Shown here: positions 48,731 to 57,477 of the stretch, piece by piece
How the letters are laid out: every line of letters starts with the position of its first letter
How positions within the stretch are numbered: position 1 is the stretch's first letter
Origin: CAVWXT01 sp963759115
Lineage (GTDB): Bacteria; Planctomycetota; Planctomycetia; Pirellulales; Thermoguttaceae
DNA: 64,000 nucleotides
Assembly (NCBI GenBank): GCA_963759115.1
Contig: CAVWXT010000002.1
Location: 310,001 to 374,000, forward strand
Direction of reading: 5' to 3'
Made by a program: the position numbers and the translations under genes
Notes under the pieces: generated by a model
What the model saw: only the letters and a program-made list of their open reading frames with translations
Databases searched by the model: none
What the model was told of the DNA's origin: nothing

Positions 48731-48842
48731 ATGGCAGCATTTCTCACCCAAACCGCACCGGCAGTACGAAAATGACTATGGGGCAATATGCTCCGACTAT
48801 GCGTTTCGTGGCGGCGGGTTCGCCGCGTAGGAGTCGTCGAAG

Positions 48843-49715
48843 ATGAACAAGCCAGTCCGATCCGTACTGTTGCGAGGTACTGTTGCTCGCGATGATTGCA
48901 GGCATGTTTTTCGCCGTGGCACTCCAGGGCCGTGCTGAGAATCGAGCCCGCGGCCCCCTCAGCCGCCGGCGCCAAGTCGGTCGAATCGCCCGAGGGCGGT
49001 ACAACCGACGCGTCCAGCGTCATTGCGACCCGAGAGCTTGTCGAGAATCATCGAGCAGGCTGGCCCCCTGATGTACGCCATTCTGTTCTGCTCGTTCCTG
49101 CTGGTGGCCTTCCTGTTGGAGCGGACGGTCAGTTTGCGGCGGCGGCGGGTGATTCCGAAGCCGTTCGTGACCCGTTTCCTGCAACAGTTGCGCGAGGGGC
49201 AACTCGATCGCGAGGAGGCGTTGGTGCTGTGCGAAGAAAACGGCAGCCCCGTGGCCCATGTGTTTGCCGGCGCCGTGCGCAAATGGGGCCGGCCCGGCGT
49301 CGAGGTCGAGCAAGGCGTGATCGACGCCGGCGAGCGGGTGACCAATGGCCTCCGTCAGTACCTCCGCGTGTTCTACGGCGTGGCCACGGTCGGCCCCCTG
49401 TTGGGGCTGATGGGAACGGTGCTCGGCATGATCAAGACCTTCAACGCGATCGCCGCCTCCCCGGACGCGCTGGGACGATTTTCAACGTTGGCCAACGGCA
49501 TCGCCCAGGCCCTGTTGAACACGGCCGGCGGTCTGGCCGTGGCCATCCCCGCTTCCATCTTCTACGTGTTCTTCGTCAGCCGCGTGGATCGGCTGGTGAT
49601 CGACATCGACAAGTTGGCGCAGGAAGTCGTCAATGTAATCTCGGCCGAAGACCTGCTCGATCGAAAGGTGGCCGCTCCGAAATCGCGCCGGACGAACTCC
49701 GCCGTGGCATCGTAG
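48843..49715 (+). CDS. exbB: ExbB/TolQ/MotA-type proton-channel protein with N-terminal extension, frameshifted
   Basis: Proton-channel subunit partnering ExbD. The main frame from 49023 shows three membrane segments: PLMYAILFCSFLLVAFLLER, FYGVATVGPLLGLMGTVLGM (with the family GPLLGLMGTV motif) and ALLNTAGGLAVAIPASIFYV. The N-terminal 60 residues are split over frames. I read MNKPVRSVLL, then LLAMIAGMFFAVALQG (signal-like), then TTDASSVIATRELVE, each piece in a different frame between 48843 and 49030. A periplasmic leader before TolQ occurs in planctomycetes, as far as I know. It is followed by exbD and the toroid protein. Confidence 0.88.
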
Positions 49716-49800
49716 CGGCTGGTGAATGCGAAACCGCAAGCGGCGAATATGCGTTTGACAGTCATTATTCATCATTCAACATTCCTCATTTTCTTCTGTT

Positions 49801-50280
49801 ATGCCCCTGAAAACCCATCTCGACGACGAACCGACGCTGAACCTGACGGCGATGCTCGACGTCATGTTCCTGCTGATCATCTTCTTCATGCTGGGAACGC
49901 GTTTCATCGACGACGAACGGAAGATCGGGCTGCGCGTGCCGGAGGTCGTCGATCGCGGAACGCTCACCGCGGCCCCCGCCCGCAAGGAAGTCAACGTCTT
50001 CCGCGACGGCAAGATTACCTTGGACAAGAAGGCCGTCACGCTCGATGAGCTCACCGCGCATCTGGCCGCCGCGCGGCGGCAATACAGCGACTTGGGAGTG
50101 CTGGTGCGCGGCGACGCCCGCGGCGAGTTCCAAAACGTGGCCGCCGTGCTGACCGCCTGCAAACAGGCGGGCATCCAGGACCTGGGAATCACCGTCCGAT
50201 CGGTGGCCATGATGGAACAAAGGGGTCGGGAGTCATTGTTTCCTGAATCCAGAGGGGCCGACGGCGCGGCAAAACAATGA
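49801..50280 (+). CDS. exbD: ExbD/TolR-type proton-channel protein
   Basis: A 159-residue protein with a short cytoplasmic N-terminus and one membrane helix containing the proton-carrying Asp in LNLTAMLDVMFLLIIFFML. The periplasmic domain runs from about residue 45 to 140 (VNVFRDGKITLDKKAV; LGVLVRGDARGEFQNVAAVL). The last 20 residues (GRESLFPES onward) are encoded by one arm of a 26-bp inverted repeat and look added. The stop overlaps the start of the next gene (ATGA). No clear ribosome site precedes ATG 49801. Together with ExbB it should energise the large downstream protein or an outer-membrane process; no TonB is seen. Confidence 0.9.
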   Translation: MPLKTHLDDEPTLNLTAMLDVMFLLIIFFMLGTRFIDDERKIGLRVPEVVDRGTLTAAPARKEVNVFRDGKITLDKKAVTLDELTAHLAAARRQYSDLGVLVRGDARGEFQNVAAVLTACKQAGIQDLGITVRSVAMMEQRGRESLFPESRGADGAAKQ

Positions 50281-50297
50281 CTCCCGACCCCTTTGTT
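50216..50297. repeat. 26-bp perfect inverted repeat spanning the exbD stop and the next start codon
   Basis: Arms at 50216-50241 and 50272-50297 (core GGGGTCGGGAGTCATTG) are exact reverse complements, 30 bases apart. The right arm contains the ATGA that serves both as exbD stop and as start of the downstream gene. The hairpin could affect translational coupling. Confidence 0.88.
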
Positions 50298-52444
50298 CAC
50301 CTCTGGGAGTTCCTCGCGGGCATCCAATGGCTGATCGCGATGCTGTGGCTCGGGCTGGCGCTGTTTACGATCGGGCTGGCGATCTTGCTCTATACGCGGT
50401 GGGGGCAGTATAAGGCGTTGCGCAAGTGCATGGCCATGTCGCTGCTGGCCCATCTACTCCTGGCAAGCTATGCCGCGAGCGTCCAGGTCACCACCCCCAT
50501 CCCGCCGCCGCCCGAACAAGTCATAAACGTTTCGATCGGCGATGCGGCTACCGAAGCGGCTGCGGCCGAGGGGGGCGCGATGGCGTCCCCCAAAGGAAGC
50601 GAGAAGCCTTGGGAGGTGTTCCACAACGACGCCGTCGCTCCGCCGCAAGAGGCGGAGTTGGAACGCGGCCCGACGGATCAGCCGGCCGAGCCGAAACGCC
50701 TGGTTCGCACCGCGGTTTCAAAGCTGCCCGGCGACCCGGTCGTGGAGCACGTGGCCGTGGCCGAGGCAAAACCTGTCGCGGCGGCGGTCGAAGCGGCGGG
50801 GCGGTCTGCGCCGGGTGAATCGCCGGCGGCCATCGAAGCCCCGCCCTCGCAGCGCCGCGAGGCCGCTCCGCCCGCCACGCCGGAGGCCGGCACGCCTCCG
50901 GAACGCCTGGCCGGCGAGGCAACGCCCCAGCCGCCCCGGACGACGACGGACGATGTTCCCGTGGCATTGCTTCAGCGGGTTGAGATGCTGCCGAAGATGA
51001 GCGAAAGCGACGCCAATCCGCTCGCTGCCGTCGCCGATTCGCCCACAGGGTCCGTAGCCGTGACGCGACTTAGCCGAGTCGAGCGGTTGAGCGCCAAAGC
51101 GGACGGACCATCGGGCAGTGACCCCGCCTACCAAGCCCGCGATGACGCGTCCGCGATCAGCCCGGCCGAAACCGCCGGGACCGCACCCAATACATCCACC
51201 GATCGGCTCGCTGCGCCGTCGATTGCCGGTCTGATCCGAAAGGACTCGGGGAGCGAAATCGGACAGGGAGACGTCGGTTTCGCCGGTTCGGGCACGCTCA
51301 AGATCGGGCTGCCGCCCACCGCGCGGCCCCCGGGCGACGACAATCCGCAACCGCTGCCCGACGCCTATCGGCTCCGCGTCGCGCCCGATCATGTGGGTGT
51401 GGCCGAAAGCCACGGCGGCACGGCCGAAACCGAAGCCGCGGTCAAGGCCGCCCTGAAATGGCTCGCCGACAACCAAGCCGCCGACGGCCGCTGGGACCCG
51501 CGGGTCCACGGCGCCGGCAAGGAGACGCACGTGCTTGGCCAAGACCGCAAGAACGCCGGCAGTCGGGCCGACACGGGCATCAGCGGGCTGGCGCTGTTGG
51601 CGTTTCTCGCTTCCGGCCATACGCACCTCGACGGTCCCTATCGTGAAGAGGTCCGCCGCGGCCTGGAGTTCCTGATGCGGAGCCAGACGTCCGACGGCAG
51701 ACTGAGCGGCCAAGCGGTCTTGTACGAGTCGATGTACTGCCATGCCATGGCCACCTGCGCCTGAGCGAGGCCTTCGGGATGACCCGCGACCAACGGCTGC
51801 GAGAGCCGGTCCGCCGGGCCATCGCCTATACGGTGGCATCACAAGACCCGCGGAGCGGCGGTTGGCGCTACCGGCCGGGCGAGCCCGGCGACACCAGCCA
51901 ACTCGGCTGGCAACTGATGGCGCTGAAGAGCGCCGAATTGGCCGGAATTCCCTTGCCTGAGTCGACCCGCCAAGGCATCATCCGGTACCTGCAAAGCGTT
52001 TCGGCGGGCAAGTACGGCGGCCGGGCGTCGTATCGCCCCGGCGAACAAACCACCCGGCCCATGACCGCCGAAGCCCTGGTCTGCTGGCAATTTCTCGGCC
52101 TCGACCGAGACCATCCGGCCTGCAACGAGGCGGGCGACTATCTGTTGGGCGAACTTCCCGGCAGCGGGGAATCCAACCTGTATTACTGGTATTACGGCAC
52201 GCTGGCCACGTATCAGTTGCGGGGCGTCTACTGGCAACGGTGGAACGATGCCCTGAGGGCCGCCCTGATTGGCCGGCAGGTGAAGGACGGGCCGCTGGCC
52301 GGCTCTTGGGACACGAATGACCTTTGGGGGGGCCACGGGGGCCGCGTCTACACCACGGCGACAGCCGCCCTGACGCTCGAGGTTTACTATCGATTCTTGC
52401 CCCTCTACGCGGGGGGTGCTCGCGAGGAAAATCGGTCGAAATAG
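50277..52444 (+). CDS. Membrane protein with periplasmic prenyltransferase/squalene-oxidase-like toroid, frameshifted
   Basis: About 720 residues. Two N-terminal membrane helices (LIAMLWLGLALFTIGLAIL; AMSLLAHLLLASYAASV) are followed by a long Pro/Ala-rich periplasmic stretch with PIPPPPEQVINVSIGDA and then an alpha/alpha barrel of repeats: AVKAALKWLADNQAADGRWD, GISGLALLAFLASGHTH and LEFLMRSQTSDGRLSG. After a frame change near 51765 come AIAYTVASQDPRSGGWRY, QLGWQLMALKSAEL and TTATAALTLEVYYRF. Such repeats are found in squalene cyclases and in alpha-2-macroglobulin-like toroids, but no catalytic DXDD is visible. Its start overlaps exbD, so it may be the component moved by ExbB/ExbD, like a TonB replacement (inference). 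Confidence 0.85.
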
Positions 52445-52477
52445 GGACTTTGGCGAGAGGTGAAGAGGGGAAACCGT

Positions 52478-52582
52478 CGTTCCCACGCTCTGCGTGAGAA
52501 CGCTTCACCTGCGATGCTCTGGGGCGCCCGTCCGACGCGGAGCGTCGGGAAAAAGCGGATTCCCACGCAGAGCGTGGGAACC
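52478..52582. repeat. Intergenic inverted-repeat element, copy 2
   Basis: Same architecture as 1985-2091: outer arms GTTCCCACGCTCTGCGTG and CCCACGCAGAGCGTGGGAAC, and an internal GACGCGGAGCGTCGG hairpin. Located between the toroid gene and tatA. Confidence 0.82.
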
Positions 52583-52695
52583 AGAGTTGGATAGATCGCC
52601 GACCGGTTTGACACCGGGCCAGGGTCCGGTACAATGGGTGTATGAGCAGGTAATTGCCTGCCCCCGCCTGTTTCCCTTTCTGGAGCTTTGTCGAC

Positions 52696-52914
52696 ATGGG
52701 TGCATTTGGCCCGATGCATTGGTTGATCCTTGCAGCGATCGTTTTTCTGTTGTTCGGTAACCGCTTGCCGAGCGTGATGCGGTCGCTGGGTCAGGGAGTT
52801 GTGGAGTTCAAAAAGGGCCTCCAGGGCATCGAGGATGATGTCAAGAACTCGGCGAATAAGATCGAGGATCAGCCGAGTAAGCCGCCGGTCAAGGAAGAGG
52901 AAAAGGGCGGTTGA
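52696..52914 (+). CDS. tatA: TatA-type Sec-independent translocase subunit
   Basis: A 72-residue protein from ATG 52696 (the longer ORF begins 14 codons earlier without support). It has the TatA pattern: short N-terminus, membrane helix MHWLILAAIVFLLFG, the hinge GNRLPSVMRSLGQGVVEFKKG with the family's amphipathic helix, and a charged tail. TatA forms the channel for folded proteins carrying twin-arginine signals. A second TatA/TatB-like gene begins 26 bp downstream. No tatC lies in the window. Confidence 0.9.
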   Translation: MGAFGPMHWLILAAIVFLLFGNRLPSVMRSLGQGVVEFKKGLQGIEDDVKNSANKIEDQPSKPPVKEEEKGG

Positions 52915-52940
52915 GGCCGAGTCTGTCACGAGGTAGTGCG

Positions 52941-53240
52941 ATGTACCCTGTGTTTGCTGATCTTGTTAGTCCGACGATGATGTTGGTGCTCGGCGCCATC
53001 GCCGTGTTGCTCTTCGGCGAGCGATTGCCGGAGGTCGCCCGGTCGTTCGGAAAGAGCTTCATGGAGATCAAGAACGGGGTCCGTGGGCTTCAGAACGAAA
53101 TCCAGAACGCCGTGAACTCCGCGACTTCGATCACCCCGTCCGCTTCCAGTTCCACCAGTCCCAGCACAATAAGCTACGGGGAGCCGGAAGAGCGCGAGGA
53201 GGCGACGGCGCCGAAGTTCGAGCCGCCCCCTACCTCTTAG
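52941..53240 (+). CDS. Second TatA/TatB-like translocase subunit
   Basis: A 99-residue protein from ATG 52941 with GAGGT upstream. The membrane helix SPTMMLVLGAIAVLLFG is followed by GERLPEVARSFGKSFMEIKN, the TatA/B hinge and amphipathic helix, and then a Ser/Thr/Pro-rich tail ending EPPPTS. The pair with the preceding tatA suggests TatA plus TatB roles, but sequence alone does not separate them. Inner membrane. Confidence 0.85.
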   Translation: MYPVFADLVSPTMMLVLGAIAVLLFGERLPEVARSFGKSFMEIKNGVRGLQNEIQNAVNSATSITPSASSSTSPSTISYGEPEEREEATAPKFEPPPTS

Positions 53241-53384
53241 TCAGCCGGCAAGAAGCAGTCTGCCCGGGCCGGAGCGTATCGCGTGACTCCCTGTCTGACG
53301 CTATGTCGTATTCTTGCGACATGCTCATCTCCTGATTGACGAGCGGCCTTCCTTCCGCTAACAATAGTGGCTTGCAGTGCGCTC

Positions 53385-53446
53385 CGTAGGACGAACTTCC
53401 TAGTTCGTCCAGTCTTCCCGGACGGATTGGGAAATCCGTCTTACAC
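53385..53446. repeat. Two adjacent hairpins in the intergenic region before glyA
   Basis: GGACGAACTTCCTAGTTCGTCC and GGACGGATTGGGAAATCCGTC, each an imperfect dyad. A repeat-type intergenic element; it might also act as a terminator for the tat genes. The surrounding 53241-53476 contains no gene I can support. Confidence 0.65.
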
Positions 53447-53476
53447 GTGTACTCTTCCCCCGGACAAGACGCTCCC

Positions 53477-54748
53477 ATGAACTACGTCGAACGAAAGACC
53501 CCGAGCTTTGGGCCGCCATCGCCGGCGAAATCGACCGGCAGCGGAGCGGCCTGGAAATGATCGCCTCGGAAAACTACACCAGCCCGGCCGTGTTGCAGGC
53601 CGTGGGCAGCGTGCTGACGAACAAGTACGCCGAGGGCTATCCGGGCCATCGCTACTACGGCGGCTGCGAGTTCGTCGACGTGGCCGAAGACCTCGCCCGA
53701 AACCGCGCCAAGGAAATCTTCGCCGCCGAACACGTCAACGTCCAGCCGCATTCCGGCGCCCAGGCCAATACGGCCGTGTATTTTTCGACGTTGCAGCCGG
53801 GCGATACCGTGCTGGGGCTCGACCTGGCCCACGGCGGACACCTCACCCACGGGATGAAGCTGAACATCTCGGGCAAGCTGTACCATTTCGTCAGTTACGG
53901 CGTGCGGCCCGACACGCACCGCATCGACTTCGACCAGATCGCGGCCTTGGCCCGCCAACACAAGCCGAAGATGATCGTGGCCGGCGCCAGCGCCTATCCG
54001 CGGGAGATTCCGCACGCGAAGTTCGCCGAGATCGCGCGGGAGTGCGGGGCGAAGCTGATGGTTGACATGGCCCACTACGCCGGGCTGGTGGCCGCCAAAC
54101 TGCACGACGACCCGGTGCCGCTGGCCGACTACGTGACCACCACGACCCACAAAACGCTCCGCGGCCCGCGCGGCGGCATGATCCTCTGCAAAGAGGCGTA
54201 TGCGAAAGACGTCGACCGGGCGGTGTTTCCGGGCATCCAGGGCGGCCCGCTGATGCACGTGATTGCCGGCAAGGCGGCCTGTTTGGGCGAAATCTTGACC
54301 CCCGCGTTTAAGCAATACGCGCGGCAAATCATCGACAACGCCCAGGCGCTGGCTGGCGTGCTCCTTTCCGGCGGCGTGCAGCCTAGTGAGCGGCGGCACC
54401 GACAACCATCTCCTGCTGGCCGACGTGACCACGCTGGGCGTCACGGGCCGCCAGGCGGAACAAGCGTTAGAGCGTTGCGGGATCACGGTCAACAAGAACA
54501 TGATCCCCTTCGACCAGCGGAAGCCGGTGGACCCCTCGGGCATCCGCCTCGGCACGCCAGCCTTGACCACGCGCGGCATGGGCTGCGACGAGATGTGCCG
54601 CATCGGCGGCTGGATCTTGGAGGTGCTCCGTGCGCCGGACGATGAGGAGTTGACTCGCGACATCCGCGGCCGCGTGGCCGAGCTATGCCGGCAGTTCCCG
54701 GTGCCGGGAGAGAAGAGGGGAGAGGGGTTGAGGGGTGAGAGGCAGTAA
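53477..54748 (+). CDS. glyA: Serine hydroxymethyltransferase, frameshifted at both ends
   Basis: PLP enzyme converting serine and tetrahydrofolate to glycine and 5,10-methylene-THF. From 53557 the frame reads MIASENYTSPAVLQAVGSVL, NKYAEGYPGHRYYGG, VQPHSGAQAN, VDMAHYAGLVAA and TTTTHKTLRGPRGGMI with the Schiff-base lysine, all family motifs. The first 25 residues (MNYVERKTPS and then ELWAAIAGEIDRQRSGLE) need one frame change near 53510. The C-terminal third, from about 54385 (VSGGTDNHLLLADVTTLGVT; GIRLGTPALTTRGM), needs a second. The tail GEKRGEGLRGERQ is low-complexity. Total of about 420 residues, as expected. Confidence 0.93.
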
Positions 54749-54787
54749 CGTCGAGCCGCATCCATGCGGCGATGGGAGCAAAGTTGC

Positions 54788-55036
54788 ATGGTGACCAAGG
54801 TGCGAAGCTGGGGTGATAGCCAAGGGCTCCTATTGAATAAACAGATATTGGAGGATGGCCACGTCGCGGTTGGAGATGACGTGGATGTTACAGTCCGAAA
54901 CGGCGTTATTGTTGCAACACCCATCACGCGGAGACAGAGGAAAGTGACCCTTCGGCAACTCGTCGCGCGGATTCCTAATCGCTATAAGCCGGAAGAAACT
55001 GCCTGGGGAATGCGGGTTGGGCGGGAGGTCTGGTAG
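54788..55036 (+). CDS. MazE-like (AbrB/SpoVT fold) antitoxin, no toxin partner seen
   Basis: An 82-residue protein from ATG 54788. The swapped-hairpin DNA-binding fold is recognisable: MVTKVRSWGDSQGLLLNKQI, HVAVGDDVDVTVRNGVIVAT. A toxin-binding tail follows (LVARIPNRYKPEETAWG, ending GREVW). In MazEF systems the toxin gene usually starts at or just after this end; here the next bases encode no MazF-like protein. Codon use is more AT-rich than that of the neighbours. It may be a remnant or may act in trans. Confidence 0.85.
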   Translation: MVTKVRSWGDSQGLLLNKQILEDGHVAVGDDVDVTVRNGVIVATPITRRQRKVTLRQLVARIPNRYKPEETAWGMRVGREVW

Positions 55037-55119
55037 ATGGCCGCATACATTGCCGGCATGTTGCGGTTGGGGATGGCGCGACACTGACGGGATTCATCAT
55101 GGGCAGAGAGGAGATCGAA

Positions 55120-55269
55120 ATGTGGAATCCTTTCAAGAAGAAACCGAAACCGAGCAACGATGCGGAAAAAGCTGCGTGCTTGGCCGGCAGAAAAGAAGAA
55201 GTCAAAAGAGCCCTCAAAGCAAAAGGGATCTTTCCGTACACCGACCTGACACGCAAGAGCACAATGTAG
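55120..55269 (+). CDS. Small basic hypothetical protein
   Basis: A 49-residue reading frame, MWNPFKKKPKPSNDAEKAAC continuing to KGIFPYTDLTRKSTM, preceded by AGGAG at good spacing. It is lysine-rich and AT-rich in codon use. No family recognised. It lies between the MazE-like gene and the DUF4258/YgiT pair. Confidence 0.5.
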   Translation: MWNPFKKKPKPSNDAEKAACLAGRKEEVKRALKAKGIFPYTDLTRKSTM

Positions 55270-55353
55270 TATTTGAAATGGGCACATCACGTATATTGGC
55301 GCACTTGACAACGAACAATCAGCGACATTCCCTTTGCCTCCTCAGGAGAAGTC

Positions 55354-55668
55354 ATGGACATTGAGAAGATCGTTGACGCGATTCGCACGAGCCGAATTCG
55401 CATCAGCGATCACGCTGACGAGGAGGCAGAGGCCGATGGGCTCACGTTCGATGAAATCTGCTTCTCGGTCCTTCACGGAGAGATTATCGAGGACTATCCG
55501 ACCGACAAGCCCTTCCCAAGTTGCCTGATTCTCGGGAAAACCTTCAGCGGCGCTCCCGTCCATTCCGTTTGGGCGTATAATGCAGGAGTCCAGTGGGCGG
55601 TTCTGATCACCGTCTATCGGCCGGATCCAGACCGGTGGACCAATTGGCGAGAAAGGAAGAAACCATGA
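55354..55668 (+). CDS. DUF4258 protein, probable toxin of a two-gene module
   Basis: A 104-residue protein. MDIEKIVDAIRTSRIRISDH, ADEEAEADGLTFDEICFSVL, GEIIEDYPTDKPFPSCLILG and HSVWAYNAGVQWAVLITVYR match the DUF4258 pattern (a RelE-like small fold with a conserved His near the N-terminus and a Tyr/Arg end). The stop overlaps the start of a YgiT-type zinc-finger gene (ATGA). This gene order is typical of toxin-antitoxin-like modules. Activity is not shown by the sequence. Confidence 0.83.
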   Translation: MDIEKIVDAIRTSRIRISDHADEEAEADGLTFDEICFSVLHGEIIEDYPTDKPFPSCLILGKTFSGAPVHSVWAYNAGVQWAVLITVYRPDPDRWTNWRERKKP

Positions 55669-55931
55669 TGCCCTTCGAGAAGTGCCCCGTCTGCGGGGGC
55701 GAAGTCGTCGAGAAGGAAGTGGAAAAACTCCTAAGAGGCGGCGGGAACACCGCGGCCGTAAGGGTCTCGGCCGAAGTCTGTCTCAAGTGTGGAGAACGGC
55801 TGTACGATCAAGAAACGATCCGGTGTTTCGCACGCATTAGGGACAAACTGAAACGAGATGACGTGGCAGGTTTCAATCCCGTGGGGCAGTCCTATCAGAT
55901 TACGAGCTGTGATTTGGAGAGTATGGTATAG
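55665..55931 (+). CDS. YgiT-type (MqsA N-terminal-like) zinc-finger protein, probable antitoxin
   Basis: An 88-residue protein with the zinc-binding pairs CPVCGG and CLKCGE spaced as in the MqsA N-terminal domain, followed by a helical segment LYDQETIRCFARIRDKLKRD. No helix-turn-helix follows, so autoregulation is uncertain. ATG 55665 overlaps the DUF4258 stop, so the two are co-translated. It probably neutralises the partner protein by direct binding. Confidence 0.85.
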   Translation: MMPFEKCPVCGGEVVEKEVEKLLRGGGNTAAVRVSAEVCLKCGERLYDQETIRCFARIRDKLKRDDVAGFNPVGQSYQITSCDLESMV

Positions 55932-56020
55932 CCACAAGCGATGGGATTGCAGAAAAGAATGCGTGGTTTCGAGCGTCTCATGATCTGTCAAGCCACTCCT
56001 CCGACATTCGGTTAGACCTC

Positions 56021-56470
56021 ATGCCCAAGAGCAGAATTCTCATCGCCGACGACAACGTTCCCAATGTCGAGTTGCTGGAGGCCTACCTGGAGGGCGTGGA
56101 CTGCGAGGTCGCCGTGGCCGTCGACGGCCGCGATACGCTCGCCAAAGTAGCCGAGTTCCAGCCCGACCTGATCCTGCTGGACATCATGATGCCCAAGCTC
56201 AGCGGCTTCGAGGTCTGCAAGACGCTCAAACGCGATCCCCACACCCGGCACGTCATGATCCTGATGGTCACGGCCCTGAACGAGTCGGGCGACATCGAGC
56301 GGGCCGTGGCCGCCGGCTGCGACGACTTCCTCAGCAAGCCGGTCAACAAGCTGGAGTTGGTCAAGCGGGTGGAGATCATGCTCAAGCTCCACCACGTGAC
56401 GGACGAGTTGGAACGGCTTCGCCGTTACATCGACGGCATGGAAGAGCCGCCGCCGGTTCGGCCCACGTAG
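56021..56470 (+). CDS. Single-domain response regulator (PleD/DivK-like receiver)
   Basis: A 149-residue protein with a receiver domain: ILIADDNVPNVELLEAYLEG with the acid pocket, the phospho-acceptor in LILLDIMMPKLSGFEV, MVTALNESGD with the switch Thr, and KPVNKLELV with the lysine. A C-terminal helix (HHVTDELERLRRYIDGMEE) follows. No output domain and no kinase adjacent. An acceptor for a distant kinase. Confidence 0.92.
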   Translation: MPKSRILIADDNVPNVELLEAYLEGVDCEVAVAVDGRDTLAKVAEFQPDLILLDIMMPKLSGFEVCKTLKRDPHTRHVMILMVTALNESGDIERAVAAGCDDFLSKPVNKLELVKRVEIMLKLHHVTDELERLRRYIDGMEEPPPVRPT

Positions 56471-56631
56471 TGATCCTGTTCCGCCGGGCCTGGCTCGATG
56501 CCTACATTGACGCCGGCACGCATCGCCCCGAGACGGCCCCGCTGTTGACGAAGATCGCCAAGCCGAAGCTGTCGCGCGCGACGGCGATCAAGGGGGTCTG
56601 CGAGGCGTTCGGGCCGCTGTTGGATCGCTAG
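56470..56631 (+). CDS. Possible small protein or gene fragment
   Basis: A 53-residue frame from GTG 56470 that overlaps the stop of the response regulator by one base (TAGTG): VILFRRAWLDAYIDAGTHRP and LSRATAIKGVCEAFGPLLDR. GC and codon use fit the genome. No family recognised; it could be a remnant. Confidence 0.35.
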   Translation: MILFRRAWLDAYIDAGTHRPETAPLLTKIAKPKLSRATAIKGVCEAFGPLLDR

Positions 56632-56654
56632 TGTAGTGATTCAACAAGATGGGG

Positions 56655-56792
56655 AATTAACGGAACGCCTGTCCGACGCCGCCTCTGCCGGAGCGATCAG
56701 CGTCGAGCTACGACTGATTCTACTACTCCACGGCCGCTTGCACTACGCCCAAGGCGTGCCCGAAGGGCCTCAGCGGACAGGCGCTGTTGGCC
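56655..56792 (-). other. attC-like recombination-site element, copy 1
   Basis: 138 bp ending in AATTAAC and GTTGGCC boxes. Inside, arms CGCCTGTCCG (56666) and CGGACAGGCG (56774) are exact complements, with a 4-base spacer on one side and a 2-base spacer on the other. A second stem (CGACGC/GCGTCG) and a third (ACGCC/GGCGT) lie inside. It follows the stop of a minus-strand gene by about 15 bases, as a cassette attC would. A homologous copy with a compensatory arm change lies at 57345-57477. Confidence 0.6.
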
Positions 56793-56806
56793 GAAAGATA
56801 CTCTCC

Positions 56807-57295
56807 CTAATCCCACTGTCGACTCTTCAGGAACTGTGTAGCCTCATCGACTGCTCCGGTGGCGGAAGTTGCACTTATTGGATGTCTTTCAATGGGTTCA
56901 AGAGCGATATGTGGAAATCTAGTCCGGTCGATAAGGGATCGAAAAAAGCCGTCCGGCGTCGTTTCCACAAAGAAGTAACTATGATCTTCATAGAGCACCG
57001 TAACACCACTGATGCAGGCCGAGGTCGCTCCGTGATGGAACATGCCGTAATGACGGGTTTTCGTAACATTCCCGACCAACTGGACGCCCGGTGAATCTGA
57101 AACTACTGGCATTTCGATGCGAGCTGACAGTTCATCCCAGGTGAAGAGTGGACAGTCACGTTGGATGTCCCTAAATGCAAAGAACGCAAGGGAAAGGCCC
57201 AGTCCGACGAACGCCAGTCCTGAGGCACGACTGAACCGTAACCGAGAGCCGGGGTCGCCTGGCTGGCCCTCAACGTGCTGTTGCTTTTCTGTCAT
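56807..57295 (-). CDS. Hypothetical single-pass membrane protein
   Basis: A 162-residue protein. A hydrophilic N-terminus is followed by a membrane helix (ASGLAFVGLGLSLAFFAF) and a soluble domain with CPLFTWDELSARI, VQLVGNVTKTRHYGMFHHG, CISGVTVLYEDHSYFFVETT and FFRSLIDRTRF. No family recognised. It is flanked by the two attC-like elements and reads in the same direction as the neighbouring small gene, as expected for a gene cassette. Confidence 0.6.
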   Translation of the reverse strand: MTEKQQHVEGQPGDPGSRLRFSRASGLAFVGLGLSLAFFAFRDIQRDCPLFTWDELSARIEMPVVSDSPGVQLVGNVTKTRHYGMFHHGATSACISGVTVLYEDHSYFFVETTPDGFFRSLIDRTRFPHIALEPIERHPISATSATGAVDEATQFLKSRQWD

Positions 57296-57344
57296 GCTTC
57301 AGGCCCCAGGTTTTCATGCGAGCTTGACATCGGACGTCCATTGG

Positions 57345-57477
57345 GGCCAACGGTTCGCCTGCCCGACGCCGCCCCGACCGGAGCGATCAGCGTCGAGCCG
57401 CTATTCTACTCTCCAACGCCACGGTCGCCTGCACAACGCCCGGCGGCGTCCCGCTCAGCGGGCAGGCGGTGTTGGCG
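57345..57477 (-). other. attC-like recombination-site element, copy 2
   Basis: 133 bp bounded by GGCCAAC and GTTGGCG, which pair over six bases (GCCAAC/GTTGGC). Inner arms CGCCTGCCCG (57356) and CGGGCAGGCG (57459) pair perfectly, with the same 4- and 2-base spacers as copy 1. Relative to copy 1 the arms differ at one position on each side and keep pairing (T-A to C-G). It overlaps the last codons of the minus-strand gene ending at 57455. Confidence 0.6.

Noticed and set aside
55017..55364. Plus-strand 115-residue ORF after the MazE-like gene, as a possible toxin
   Set aside because: No MazF/PemK motif; it runs out of frame across the small ORF at 55120, which has the better ribosome site.
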